Positions 45,783 through 54,952 of a stretch of 64,000 nt of DNA are shown here, one piece after another (the first letter of the stretch is position 1; every line of letters begins with the position of its first letter). The DNA is from Rhodohalobacter sulfatireducens. GTDB lineage: Bacteria > Bacteroidota > Rhodothermia > Balneolales > Balneolaceae. The notes beneath the pieces are model-generated. The model did no database searches and was not told the DNA's origin. It saw only the letters and a list, made by a program, of their open reading frames with translations. Both the position numbers and the translations under genes were made by a program. The stretch lies in contig NZ_JAKLWS010000001.1 in the NCBI RefSeq assembly GCF_022012475.1, positions 1-64,000 of the forward strand, in the 5' to 3' direction.

Positions 45783-47525
45783 ATGAATACAAAAAATATA
45801 CTTCTTTATGCCGGATTGTTGATACTTGGACTGTTTATCGGATACCTCTTTTTTGGAGGATCCGGCTCAGAGCAACCGATGGATGAGCACATTGAAGAGG
45901 CACATACAGATGAACAGGGAAATGTTGTATATACATGCAGCATGCATCCGCAGGTTCGTCAGAATGAGCCGGGAAACTGCCCAATTTGCGGGATGGAACT
46001 GATTCCCGCCGAGGATGAATCCAATCAAGCGGCAGATAATCCATATACAATGACGATGACCCCGGCATCGATGAAACTGGCTGAAATACAGACGACAGCA
46101 GTTGTGAGAGACCGAGCAGTGAGCACCTTCAGGTTGCCGGGTAAAGTCACAGAGAATCAAAATAATGTCTCGAATGTGACGGCACATTTTCCCGGTCGAA
46201 TTCGTGATTTGTATGTGGACTATGCCGGCACGTATGTAAGAAAAGGCCAACGGTTGGCGTCCATCTATTCCCCTGAATTAATTGCAGCACAGCAGGAATT
46301 ACTTGAAACGGCAAAGTTTAAAAATCAAAATCCCCGACTCTACGAAGCATCCAGGCGCAAGCTTCTTCTTTGGGAATTCCCGGAGAGCACCATCAACCAG
46401 ATAGAGCAGAGTAGAGAAATTATGACGGAACTGGACTTCTATTCCCCGGTCGGCGGATATGTTTCCCAACTGGCCATATCCCGGGAAGACCATGTCATGG
46501 AAGGCGAAATGCTCTACCGCATCGTAGATCTCTCAACGGTGTGGGTTGATTTCCAGGCTTTTGAGTCTAACATCTCCTCAATTGAGGAAGGAGATAATAT
46601 CCGGTTTACAATTGAAGCTGTTCCGGGGCAAACATTTGAATCTACCGTGGTTTATGTGGATCCATTCCTGGACAATCAATCCCGAACAGCTACCATACGG
46701 GCGAGGGTTGAGAATCGTGGAAATCAATTGAAACCCGGCATGCTTGCAACAGCCGAAATACAGTCAGGTAATTCAGCTGAAGCTCAGTTAATGGTTCCAC
46801 GATCTGCTGTTATGTGGACGGGAAAACGATCAATTGTGTATGTACAACTTCCCAATATGGAAACCCCAACGTTTGAAGCGAGAGAAGTCGTACTGGGGAA
46901 TCGAGCCGGCAGTTTTTACGTGATTGAGTCAGGTCTTTCTGAAGGTGAGCAGGTTGTCACCAATGGAACTTTCAAGATCGACAGTGCAGCTCAATTGTCT
47001 GATAAACTAAGTATGATGAATAGGGAACCCGGCACCGGTACAAACCGATCGGGACATGAAGGGCATACCATGCCTTTGGAATCGTTCGAGGAAATGGACA
47101 CGAACCAGGACGGCGATGAGGATCACTCCCAACATCAGCAGATTGAGATAGAGTCAGCCAGGGAACCTAACGAGCCCCAGGGTTTGAATATTAAATCTCA
47201 ACAAGATATTCATTCGATCATGCCGGCTTATCTTGCAACAAGAGCAGCACTTGCCAATGACGATTATGTTGAAGCGAATACCCAATTTCGCTCATTCACA
47301 GATATCCGCACAACCAATATCGAGGAGCTTCGTGCCGCTTTTAAACAGGTGTCTGAAGATCTGATTGCCGCCGTGGAAGAGTTTGGATACGAAGGAACTT
47401 TATATAAACAGTTTTGCCCAATGTATGGAGGCGGAAGTCAATGGATCAGTGATAACGAAGAGATTGCAAATCCATACTACGGGGATCAAATGCACAACTG
47501 CGGAGAAACCATCGAAGCACTTTAA
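45783..47525 (+). CDS. cusB: CusB-like adaptor with metal-binding domain and DUF3347 tail
   Basis: A 580-aa protein with one N-terminal membrane anchor (residues 6-25). Residues 50-75 are a heavy-metal-binding domain (YTCSMHPQV, then CPICGMELIP). Barrel-sandwich and hairpin parts of a CusB adaptor follow to about residue 410. A Met/His linker leads to a C-terminal DUF3347 domain at about 455-580 ending CPMYGGGSQWISDNEEI and YYGDQMHNCGE. Family knowledge: HMBD and DUF3347 parts bind Cu/Ag and hand it on, like CusF. The next gene encodes DUF3347 alone. Confidence 0.9.
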   Translation: MNTKNILLYAGLLILGLFIGYLFFGGSGSEQPMDEHIEEAHTDEQGNVVYTCSMHPQVRQNEPGNCPICGMELIPAEDESNQAADNPYTMTMTPASMKLAEIQTTAVVRDRAVSTFRLPGKVTENQNNVSNVTAHFPGRIRDLYVDYAGTYVRKGQRLASIYSPELIAAQQELLETAKFKNQNPRLYEASRRKLLLWEFPESTINQIEQSREIMTELDFYSPVGGYVSQLAISREDHVMEGEMLYRIVDLSTVWVDFQAFESNISSIEEGDNIRFTIEAVPGQTFESTVVYVDPFLDNQSRTATIRARVENRGNQLKPGMLATAEIQSGNSAEAQLMVPRSAVMWTGKRSIVYVQLPNMETPTFEAREVVLGNRAGSFYVIESGLSEGEQVVTNGTFKIDSAAQLSDKLSMMNREPGTGTNRSGHEGHTMPLESFEEMDTNQDGDEDHSQHQQIEIESAREPNEPQGLNIKSQQDIHSIMPAYLATRAALANDDYVEANTQFRSFTDIRTTNIEELRAAFKQVSEDLIAAVEEFGYEGTLYKQFCPMYGGGSQWISDNEEIANPYYGDQMHNCGETIEAL

Positions 47526-47558
47526 AACGATATTTCTAATCATAAACAGATCAAAATC

Positions 47559-48071
47559 ATGAAAAAGTTATTCATTTTAATCGCTCTTGTATTCTTAATC
47601 ACTTCAACGATTTTAGCACAAGAAAGTGGAAATCATCAACACAGCGAACACCTTGAAACACTTTTAACCGAATATCTGGAAATCAAACGTGCCTTGGTGA
47701 ATGACAATTTTGAAGGGGCTAAATCCGCTCTTCAAAGTTTTTCACAAGAGATAACTACAAATAATGAGATGAAACATCATCCCGAGCACAGTCTGATGCA
47801 TGAAACTCATCACAGCACTATGATTACTGCGGTTGAATCGGCATCCAATGCTGAAAATATTGACCAACTCCGCAACTCATTCGATGAAATTTCTGCAGAG
47901 CTGATCAAAGCCGTAAAAAATCAGAATATCAAAACCAATCTCCATGTTCAATTCTGCCCGATGGCTGACAATGGCGATGGAGCAAGATGGCTCAGTGAGA
48001 ACGAAGAGATTAAAAATCCATATTATGGTTCGATGATGTCCACTTGTGGATCTTTGCAAGAGCAGATTTAG
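47559..48071 (+). CDS. Stand-alone DUF3347 periplasmic protein
   Basis: A 170-aa protein with a signal peptide (MKKLFILIALVFLITSTILA). The mature helical domain matches the tail of the preceding CusB-like protein: both end CPM...W(L/I)S(E/D)NEEI(K/A)NPYYG and a final Cys. Histidines are added in the middle (HHPEHSLMHETHHS). Inference: a periplasmic copper or silver carrier that feeds the pump, the role CusF has in E. coli. It is 33 bases from cusB and 22 bases from the PII-like gene. Confidence 0.87.
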   Translation: MKKLFILIALVFLITSTILAQESGNHQHSEHLETLLTEYLEIKRALVNDNFEGAKSALQSFSQEITTNNEMKHHPEHSLMHETHHSTMITAVESASNAENIDQLRNSFDEISAELIKAVKNQNIKTNLHVQFCPMADNGDGARWLSENEEIKNPYYGSMMSTCGSLQEQI

Positions 48072-48093
48072 CAAACATTAATCAGGAGGAATT

Positions 48094-48435
48094 ATGAAGT
48101 TAGTTAAAGCTTACATCCGTCCGATATTATTGGAAGAGATGTACAAAACCCTACGATCTGAAGGACACTGTTGTATCACAGTGTTCCGTGGAGAAGGTGC
48201 AGGACAGTATACAGACCCGGAACACGCACACGGTTCGCTAAATTTTCCGGCCATGCATTCACATGTTGTAAAAGTTGAAATTGCTGCTGTGGATGAGGAT
48301 GTACCCTCAATTATTAAAATTATCCGGAATACTACCTCAACAGAATCGAAAGGCGATGGAATTATTTTTGTTATGCCTATTGAGGAGATGGTAAGAATTC
48401 GTGATGGTAAAAAGGGAGCAAAAGTAATTTACTGA
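48094..48435 (+). CDS. PII-like protein of the metal-efflux-associated group (PII-NG)
   Basis: A 113-aa PII fold protein starting MKLVKAYIRPILLEEMYKTL. The T-loop region is altered and histidine-rich (FRGEGAGQYTDPEHAHGSL, then FPAMHSH), and the canonical uridylylated tyrosine context and TGxxGDGKIF B-loop are changed (SKGDGIIFVMP). Family knowledge: PII-NG proteins, described from genome surveys, are encoded with CusABC-type RND genes. AGGAGG stands just before ATG 48094. Inference: senses metal or nucleotide state and tunes the efflux pump. Confidence 0.85.
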   Translation: MKLVKAYIRPILLEEMYKTLRSEGHCCITVFRGEGAGQYTDPEHAHGSLNFPAMHSHVVKVEIAAVDEDVPSIIKIIRNTTSTESKGDGIIFVMPIEEMVRIRDGKKGAKVIY

Positions 48436-48519
48436 ACTTTTCAGTTAACATTATGAATAGACGCTAAATAATCGATGTAAAGAACTATTTCACTAAATCT
48501 TACATAAAGCAATAAAATT

Positions 48520-48735
48520 ATGCATGATTTTCAATTTTTCGGAGGAGGCTGGATGATGTTTTTCTGGTGGTTTTTAATTATCGCACTGGTAATTATTCTC
48601 ATTCGGGCCTTCATGAATACCAGTCAAAACAAACAGAGAAAAGAGACACCCATGGATATACTCAAACGCAGATATGCTGAGGGTGAAATTGATGAAGAGG
48701 AGTTCAACAAACGAAAAAAGGAATTGCTTAAATAG
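48520..48735 (+). CDS. SHOCT domain small membrane protein
   Basis: A 71-aa protein: one membrane helix (residues about 9-30, Trp/Phe-rich), then a SHOCT motif (DILKRRYAEGEIDEEEF). SHOCT is a short C-terminal oligomerisation motif found on many proteins. Family knowledge: tiny SHOCT membrane proteins recur in copper gene clusters, but their role is unknown. The multicopper oxidase gene starts six bases later, so they are cotranscribed. Confidence 0.87.
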   Translation: MHDFQFFGGGWMMFFWWFLIIALVIILIRAFMNTSQNKQRKETPMDILKRRYAEGEIDEEEFNKRKKELLK

Positions 48736-48741
48736 CAGGAT

Positions 48742-50208
48742 ATGGACCGAAAAACCTTTTTAAAATATACAGGAGCCAGTGCAGGTTTATTGTTGGCTCC
48801 CTCCATTATAACATCATGCGTTACTGATGGTACCAGCCGTTCGGAACTCTATCAATATCCACTCCAGTTTCCCGAAAGTTTGGATCGTGATGAACTAAAA
48901 GCGTCTCCCAGCAACCTTACTATTGCCGGAGAATATTCTTTAGACGCTTTCTTGTTTAACGGAAGTTTACCTGGTCCCACAATTCGTAAAAGAAGAGGAG
49001 AACGATTTCAAATCCAATTTCAAAATGATATTGGGCAGGAAAGCATTATCCACTGGCACGGAATGATCGTACCTCCGGAAATGGACGGGCACCCAAAAGA
49101 CGTAATTTCTGAGGGAAATTATTCGTATGATTTCAAAATCAATCAACGCGCCGGAACCTATTGGTATCACCCGCATCCTCATCAAATTACAGGACCTCAA
49201 GTGTATCGCGGATTAGCAGGTTTTTTTATTGTTACAGATGAAGAGGAAGAAGCACTCAACCTACCCTCTGGAGAATTTGAAATACCACTGATCATTCAGG
49301 ATCGAAAAATAGACGACTCTGGTAACTTATACTACAACCCTTCCATGCCGGAACGTATGATGACGGGCTATTTGGGCGAGCATATATTTATTAATGGTGT
49401 CCCCAACCCACATCATGAAGTTCAGGCCAGACCTTACCGCCTGAGATTGTTGAATGGTTCCAATGCCAGAATCTATAATATTGCTTTTCGCAATGGACAT
49501 TCTTTTACCGTGATAGGTTCAGACGGGGGACTTTTACCTCAACCTGTTGAAACTTCGGAACTTCTGATAGCACCCGGAGAACGGGCAGATTTACTGGTTG
49601 ATTTCTCAGAAGGATTTTCCGGAAACTCAACAGAGTTAATCAGCAAAGAGTTTTCAGTGCCTTCAAATGGAGGAATGATGGGAAACATGCCTCAAATGAT
49701 GGGACAGGGAGGGCCTGAACAAGGTATTGAATTTCCATTAATGAAATTCCGCATTAACAATGATGTGGACTCATCGCCTTCGATCAATCTTCCCCAACAG
49801 CTTTCTGAGATCAATTTTCCTTCCCGGAATGATGTCGTGCGAGAGCGAGAGATAGAGCTAAACATGGAGATGATGACCGGACACACCATTAACGGGCGGC
49901 TCTTTGAAATGCTACGCGTTGATGAACAAATAAGCCAGGGAGATACAGAAATTTGGGAATTCATAAACAACTCCGCTGTTCCCCATCCTATGCATATACA
50001 TGCTGTACAATTTAAAGTGTTAAACCGAAGCGGTTATCGAGACCTAATTCCAACCGAATCCGGATGGAAGGATACCGTTCTGGTTATGCCGGGAGAACGA
50101 GTTCGAGTGATTATGACATTCAATGCTCAGAGCGGATTGTATGTATTTCACTGCCATAATTTAGAACATGAAGATGCAGGTATGATGGCAAATTTAGAAA
50201 TTACTTAA
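48742..50208 (+). CDS. Multicopper oxidase (CueO-like)
   Basis: A 488-aa exported protein. The N-terminus MDRKTFLKYTGASAGLLLAP and SIITSC suggests a Tat-like lipoprotein signal, although only an RK pair, not RR, is present. All four copper motifs are seen: HWHG, WYHPHPH, HPMHIH and HCHNLEHEDAGM. A Met-rich insert (GGMMGNMPQMMGQGG, about residues 311-325) resembles the CueO cuprous-binding region. Role: oxidises toxic Cu(I) to Cu(II) in the periplasm. It is six bases after the SHOCT gene. Confidence 0.92.
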   Translation: MDRKTFLKYTGASAGLLLAPSIITSCVTDGTSRSELYQYPLQFPESLDRDELKASPSNLTIAGEYSLDAFLFNGSLPGPTIRKRRGERFQIQFQNDIGQESIIHWHGMIVPPEMDGHPKDVISEGNYSYDFKINQRAGTYWYHPHPHQITGPQVYRGLAGFFIVTDEEEEALNLPSGEFEIPLIIQDRKIDDSGNLYYNPSMPERMMTGYLGEHIFINGVPNPHHEVQARPYRLRLLNGSNARIYNIAFRNGHSFTVIGSDGGLLPQPVETSELLIAPGERADLLVDFSEGFSGNSTELISKEFSVPSNGGMMGNMPQMMGQGGPEQGIEFPLMKFRINNDVDSSPSINLPQQLSEINFPSRNDVVREREIELNMEMMTGHTINGRLFEMLRVDEQISQGDTEIWEFINNSAVPHPMHIHAVQFKVLNRSGYRDLIPTESGWKDTVLVMPGERVRVIMTFNAQSGLYVFHCHNLEHEDAGMMANLEIT

Positions 50209-50263
50209 GGGTAGGTAATAATAATAATAACAAAACAGTGATTACTTAAACCTATTATGACCC

Positions 50264-50824
50264 ATGCGAATTTACATCAAAAATATGGTATGTGGCCGTT
50301 GCAAACAGGCTGTTAGAACAACACTTGAGGAAGTGGGACTTCAACCTGTTCAGGTAGAGCTGGGCGAGGTGAAGTTGCAGGAAGAGGATATTTCTTCCTT
50401 GAAAGACACTCTTGTAAAAAAACTACAAAGCCAAGGCTTTGATTTGCTCGACGATAAACGAACTCAAACAATTGAAAGAGTGAAGAATCTGATTACGGAT
50501 CTGGTTCATAATAAGAACAATGCTCTTGAAATGAATTTATCCGACTACCTTGTGAACGAACTCCACAAAGACTACAGCCATCTGAGCAATCTTTTTTCTG
50601 AAGTCGAAGGCATTAATATCGAGAAATACTACATCCTCCAAAAAATCGAAAGGGTTAAGGAGTTGTTATTCTATAATGAACTTACATTGAGTGAAATTGC
50701 CTTCCAACTCAACTATTCAAGTACCGCCCACCTCAGCAATCAGTTTAAAAGTGTGACCGGTTCAACACCCACACAGTTCAAAAACCTGAGAAACGCGCAC
50801 CGACACCCGCTGGATGATCTGTAA
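50264..50824 (+). CDS. HMA-AraC fusion transcription regulator
   Basis: A 186-aa protein. Residues 1-65 look like a short heavy-metal-associated domain with C10 and C13 in MVCGRC. Residues about 85-186 are an AraC-type DNA-binding domain with the two helix-turn-helix units (LTLSEIAFQLNYSSTAHLS and TGSTPTQFKNLR). Inference: a one-component sensor in which Cu(I) or Ag(I) binds the HMA cysteines and alters DNA binding. It sits between the oxidase and the CopZ/CopB genes and is the only apparent regulator in the island. Confidence 0.85.
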   Translation: MRIYIKNMVCGRCKQAVRTTLEEVGLQPVQVELGEVKLQEEDISSLKDTLVKKLQSQGFDLLDDKRTQTIERVKNLITDLVHNKNNALEMNLSDYLVNELHKDYSHLSNLFSEVEGINIEKYYILQKIERVKELLFYNELTLSEIAFQLNYSSTAHLSNQFKSVTGSTPTQFKNLRNAHRHPLDDL

Positions 50825-50924
50825 ATCTTTTAACTCAATCCCTATGCCAAAACTTTATAACAATCTCCAAAAATCCTGTAACAAAAAGTTTGATTGAATC
50901 ACTTAGATTTTTTCTGAAATTACT

Positions 50925-51182
50925 ATGAACCAAATAAATAAAACTATGAGCACACAACAATCATCAACAAAACAAACAGTCGTACAAATTGGCGGAATGG
51001 CATGTTCCGGTTGTTCAAACGCCGTTCAAAAAGCTCTTGAAAATCAAGAAGGTGTTACAAAAGCGGCAGTCGATCTCGAAAATGAAACGGCCTCAATAAC
51101 CTATGATTCGGATTCGGTTTCAGATGATGATTTTAAACAGGCGATTGAAAAAGCCGGTTATGAGTTTAAAGGAGTTAAATAG
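50925..51182 (+). CDS. CopZ-like heavy-metal-associated domain protein
   Basis: An 85-aa single HMA domain with the metal motif GGMACSGC. ATG 50946 is an alternative start that removes seven residues; either leaves an extra N-terminal tail before the domain. Role: cytoplasmic copper chaperone that passes Cu(I) to the P-type ATPase encoded at 51404. No signal peptide is seen. Confidence 0.9.
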   Translation: MNQINKTMSTQQSSTKQTVVQIGGMACSGCSNAVQKALENQEGVTKAAVDLENETASITYDSDSVSDDDFKQAIEKAGYEFKGVK

Positions 51183-51183
51183 C

Positions 51184-51297
51184 GTGAGTTGTAAACTTAC
51201 GTCAGTTCGAGCCTGACTTGTCGGTAGACAGGCGCATCTTCGACCACTTTTGGTCTGAACTGCCTGCCCAAACCGTCGGAGAAGTCGAAAAACTCAC
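51184..51297. repeat. Inverted-repeat element between copZ-like and copB genes
   Basis: Outer GTGAGTT (51184-51190) and AACTCAC (51291-51297) arms enclose internal pairings such as TTCGACCAC/GGTCTGAA and a GTCAGTTCGAGCCTGAC-type segment. It separates the chaperone gene from copB. The remaining bases to 51403 should contain the copB promoter or leader. Confidence 0.55.
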
Positions 51298-51403
51298 TTT
51301 AAATAAGCTGTTTCACATATTGCTCACCATCCTAATACTAAGAGTATTCAAAACGAATGAGAAAGGAATACAAAAATCCTAAAACTTTAATAAGGGGAGT
51401 CTC

Positions 51404-53473
51404 ATGAACCAAGATCATAATGAACATCACAACCATAGCCAAAACAATGGTAAGCCGTCAAACCACTCCAAGCGGTCAGACGGTTCTCATAACCACAATC
51501 ACGGGGGCCAGGAAGGCCATTCACATCGTGAGCATCATAAAATGATGGTGGAGGATTTTAAATTCCGGTTTTGGTGGGTTCTGGCGCTAACTATTCCCAT
51601 TCTCGCCCTCTCCCCAATGATCCAGGAATTTATGGGAGTTGACTGGCGGTTTACCAATGATTCCTGGATTCTTGCCGCACTTTCAACTGTAGTCTTTTTC
51701 TTTGGTGGCTGGCCGTTCTTAACAGGCCTTGTTGACGAGCTTAAGGAAAAACAACCCGGTATGATGACGCTCATCGGCCTGGCGATCACGGTAGCCTATG
51801 TATATAGTACAGCTGTGGTCTTTGGGTTTGATGGCCATCTGCTCTATTGGGAGCTGTCTACCCTGGTTGGAATCATGCTGCTGGGACATTGGGTGGAGAT
51901 GCGATCTGTATTGAGTGCTTCTGCTGCTCTTGAGGAGTTGGCAGAACTTTTGCCCGGGGAAGCACATCGTGTGAAAGAGGATGGATCCACCGAAGATGTA
52001 CCCCTGGAACAATTGAAAAAAGGTGACAAAGTACTCATTAAACCGGGAGAAAAAATTCCTGCGGATGGAACTGTTGTTAAAGGTGAATCCAGCGTGAATG
52101 AGGCGATGCTTACGGGTGAATCCAAACCGGTCAATAAATCTAAAGATGATGAAGTAATCGGCGGGTCGGTCAATGGTAAAGGTTCGCTTACGATTGAGAT
52201 TAAGAAAACCGGTGATGAATCATTTCTCTCTCAGGTGGTTGATCTTGTGAGGCAAGCCCAGGAAAGTAAATCCAAAACTCAGGATCTTGCGAATCAGGCC
52301 GCTTTCTGGCTGACGATTATTGCGATTTCTGCCGGAGCATTAACCTTTGCAGGATGGGCATTTTTTACCGGACAGGATATCAGTTTTATCATGAACCGAA
52401 CCGTTACGGTGATGGTGATTACATGTCCGCACGCACTTGGATTGGCTATTCCGCTGGTCGTTTCTGTCTCCACAAGTTTGGCCGCAACCAATGGATTCCT
52501 GATCCGGAACCGTGCCGCATTCGAACAGTCGCGAAATCTGCAGGCCGTCATCTTTGATAAAACCGGAACGCTTACCGAGGGCACGTTTTCAGTTACGGAT
52601 GTTCTCAATTTCAACGATCAATTTTCTGATGACGAGATCTTAACCTACGCCGCATCCCTCGAAACCAATTCGGAGCATCCCATCGCCAAAGGTATTTTAG
52701 AAAGAGCTGAAAACACGTTGGATGTGGATGAATTTAATTCCATCACCGGAAAAGGGATTGAAGGCGTTGTAGATGGAAAAAATGTGAAGGTGGTGAGTCC
52801 GGGTTACATTCGCGAAGCTGAAATGGACTATCCGAAAAAGAAAGTTGAGGAAATATCGTCACAAGGCAAAACAGTAGTATTTGTGATTATTGAAGATAAA
52901 CTTTGCGGGGCTGTGGCATTGGGAGATAAAATTCGGGAATCATCCCGTAATGCGATCAAAACCTTGCATGAAATGGGACTTGAATGCGTTATGTTAACCG
53001 GCGATAACCAACAAACTGCCGATTATGTTGCCAAAGAACTGAATATCGACCAGGTGTTCGCGGAAGTCCTGCCCGATGAAAAAGCGGATAAAGTAAAAGA
53101 AGTTCAAGGTCAGGGAAAACGTGTTGCCATGACGGGCGACGGTGTGAATGACGCCCCCGCCCTTGCTCAGGCTGATGTTGGAATCGCCATAGGTGCCGGT
53201 TCAGATGTAGCCGTTGAAACCGGAGATATAGTATTGGTTAAAGACAACCCTGAAGATGTTGTCAACCTCATCAAACTGTCGGGAGCTACCTACAACAAAA
53301 TGATTCAAAACCTGGCCTGGGCGACCGGTTATAACGTCATTACGATTCCGCTTGCAGCCGGTGTTTTATATAGCTGGGGAATCATTTTGAGTCCGGCCGT
53401 GGGAGCCGTGTTGATGTCGTTAAGTACGGTAATTGTCGCAGTAAATGCTCGGTTTTTGAAGATGGAGAAGTAA
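51404..53473 (+). CDS. copB: Copper/silver P-type ATPase, CopB class
   Basis: A 689-aa ATPase. It has a His-rich N-terminal tract in place of HMA domains (HNEHHNHSQNN...HREHH). The membrane motif is CPH (residues 341-343, TCPHALGL), the P1B-3/CopB signature, not the CPC of CopA. The phosphorylation motif DKTGT starts at D385, and the TGDGVND hinge is present. Role: ATP-driven export of copper, possibly Cu(II) or Ag(I). The start is preceded by AAGGGGAG, a good ribosome binding site. Confidence 0.93.
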   Translation: MNQDHNEHHNHSQNNGKPSNHSKRSDGSHNHNHGGQEGHSHREHHKMMVEDFKFRFWWVLALTIPILALSPMIQEFMGVDWRFTNDSWILAALSTVVFFFGGWPFLTGLVDELKEKQPGMMTLIGLAITVAYVYSTAVVFGFDGHLLYWELSTLVGIMLLGHWVEMRSVLSASAALEELAELLPGEAHRVKEDGSTEDVPLEQLKKGDKVLIKPGEKIPADGTVVKGESSVNEAMLTGESKPVNKSKDDEVIGGSVNGKGSLTIEIKKTGDESFLSQVVDLVRQAQESKSKTQDLANQAAFWLTIIAISAGALTFAGWAFFTGQDISFIMNRTVTVMVITCPHALGLAIPLVVSVSTSLAATNGFLIRNRAAFEQSRNLQAVIFDKTGTLTEGTFSVTDVLNFNDQFSDDEILTYAASLETNSEHPIAKGILERAENTLDVDEFNSITGKGIEGVVDGKNVKVVSPGYIREAEMDYPKKKVEEISSQGKTVVFVIIEDKLCGAVALGDKIRESSRNAIKTLHEMGLECVMLTGDNQQTADYVAKELNIDQVFAEVLPDEKADKVKEVQGQGKRVAMTGDGVNDAPALAQADVGIAIGAGSDVAVETGDIVLVKDNPEDVVNLIKLSGATYNKMIQNLAWATGYNVITIPLAAGVLYSWGIILSPAVGAVLMSLSTVIVAVNARFLKMEK

Positions 53474-53859
53474 ATCAAGAGACCCTCACTCCCCTAATTA
53501 GTACAAATTAAGGAAATACAAATCCTTCAATTCAAAATAATTGGGGGATTCATAGACACGTACGAAAATGCCGAGTTTGAAATTATTTCAAGGGATAATT
53601 ACCCGGAATTTGTTCTTTAACCGTACCATTCAAATAGTACTTAATACAGTTTTTGTGGAGGTTAATGCACGATTCTTGAAGAAGAGTAAATAAGATTTAG
53701 TGAATAGTTTTAACCTAACTTCTATCTGTGAACTGTATAGGTTTATTGGACAGAATAAATCAACTTACATAGACTATTCCAACGTATTTGAATTAGGAAT
53801 TAGAGTGGGCGAATCTTAATTTTTAAGAATATCAGAACCTTCATACTACCATTGGCGTT
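53474..53859. other. Gap with an unidentified 40-codon frame, after copB
   Basis: Bases 53498-53620 are open for 40 codons ending DNYPEFVL and stop; no start codon or family is evident, so it may be a gene remnant. The P-type ATPase tail relic at 53640-53693 is listed separately. Bases 53694-53859 show no gene and may carry the promoter of the kinase-like gene. Confidence 0.4.
53640..53693 (+). pseudogene. Relic of a P-type ATPase C-terminus
   Basis: This frame reads LNTVFVEVNARFLKKSK and stop. It parallels the end of the intact CopB 170 bases upstream (LSTVIVAVNARFLKMEK and stop). Only the last 17 codons can be aligned. It looks like the end of a second, deleted ATPase gene or of a duplicated copB tail. 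Confidence 0.7.
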
Positions 53860-54786
53860 TTGGAAATTACCAGCGAGCTATCAGTTACATCCGAGCAAAT
53901 TGCCAGCCTCGAGATGCACTCCGTCATCAATATTCTATCCGTAATTTCGGGGCAGTTGCGACTCATCCAGATGGAAACAGAAAATCAGGACTTGATTGAA
54001 CCTGTAATTGATATGAGTAATACTCTTGCTGATTCTTGCTCATCAAAAGACAAGCGGGGTTTAACACTCGAATCACTCAGGGAGTTTAGAAAAGCAGTAT
54101 TTTCGGCTTTGGATGAGTTGGAGAGTCGAAACTATCCACATAATAGTAGACCCTCCTTTTCTGAACACAAAGAGAACCTGACCAACATTTTTAACGTGTT
54201 TGATGTAAGAATGATGGAACTTTTGCACAGGTGGGAGAGTCCCGGGACCTGGGATTCCTTTAACTCAAAAAGTTTTGTCGGCGATTTTAAGAAGTTTTTC
54301 TACGCGATGGAGAAAAACAGTAAGGGCAGATATAAAATAACCTACAATATTGCTGAGCAAAAAGAGACAGACTATCTGGTCCATTTTGCTGTCAACAGCG
54401 ACGCTAAAGATAACAGGATCTATCTGCCGCTCATATTGAAAGACGTGATTCGAGACCTGATTGCCAATGCCAGGAAATACACACCTCCCGGCGGTGAAAT
54501 AAACATCGGCATCTCGCAAAAAAACCAGGCCTTTAAGTTTGTAGTTGAAGATAATGGTTATGGAATCCCGGAGGATGAAATTTCAAATGTTGTTGAATTT
54601 GGGGTTCGTGGAAGTAACGTAAAAGATAATGTGCGTACCATGGGTGGCGGATTCGGACTTACAAAAGCCTACTTTTTTGTTAAAGAACTGGATGGCAAAA
54701 TGTGGATTGACTCAAAATTAAATGAAGGCACAAAGATTATCATTAAAATTCCCATTCCCGACCGAGTCAATAAGAAATTTGGATAA
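53860..54786 (+). CDS. Soluble histidine-kinase core protein
   Basis: A 308-aa protein with a TTG start at 53860; the next ATG (53914) would cut into the first helix. Residues 13-40 contain an H-box-like helix with H20 and N24 (EMHSVINIL). Residues about 190-300 are a HATPase domain with the N box (DLIANARKY), VEDNGYGIP and GGGFGLTKAYFF. No sensor or membrane region is visible in the first 190 residues, which are mostly helical. No response regulator is adjacent. It lies 166 bases before the RsbW-GNAT gene. Confidence 0.75.
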   Translation: MEITSELSVTSEQIASLEMHSVINILSVISGQLRLIQMETENQDLIEPVIDMSNTLADSCSSKDKRGLTLESLREFRKAVFSALDELESRNYPHNSRPSFSEHKENLTNIFNVFDVRMMELLHRWESPGTWDSFNSKSFVGDFKKFFYAMEKNSKGRYKITYNIAEQKETDYLVHFAVNSDAKDNRIYLPLILKDVIRDLIANARKYTPPGGEINIGISQKNQAFKFVVEDNGYGIPEDEISNVVEFGVRGSNVKDNVRTMGGGFGLTKAYFFVKELDGKMWIDSKLNEGTKIIIKIPIPDRVNKKFG

Positions 54787-54952
54787 TTGAACTTTATTAT
54801 AGGAAGCAAAATTTCTCAAATCTTTAGAATTGATTCATTGCAAAGCTCTGTCTTGTAGGAATAAACTCCACTTCTGCCGCAGGTTCTTTCCTATAGCTCT
54901 TTCTTCCGAAAACGTATAATATTCCATTTTAAGAATTAATGGGATTCTAACG

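Noticed and set aside
50210-50230. ATA simple repeat after the multicopper oxidase
   Set aside because: Only about five units; this is common in AT-rich spacers and no regulatory role is supported.
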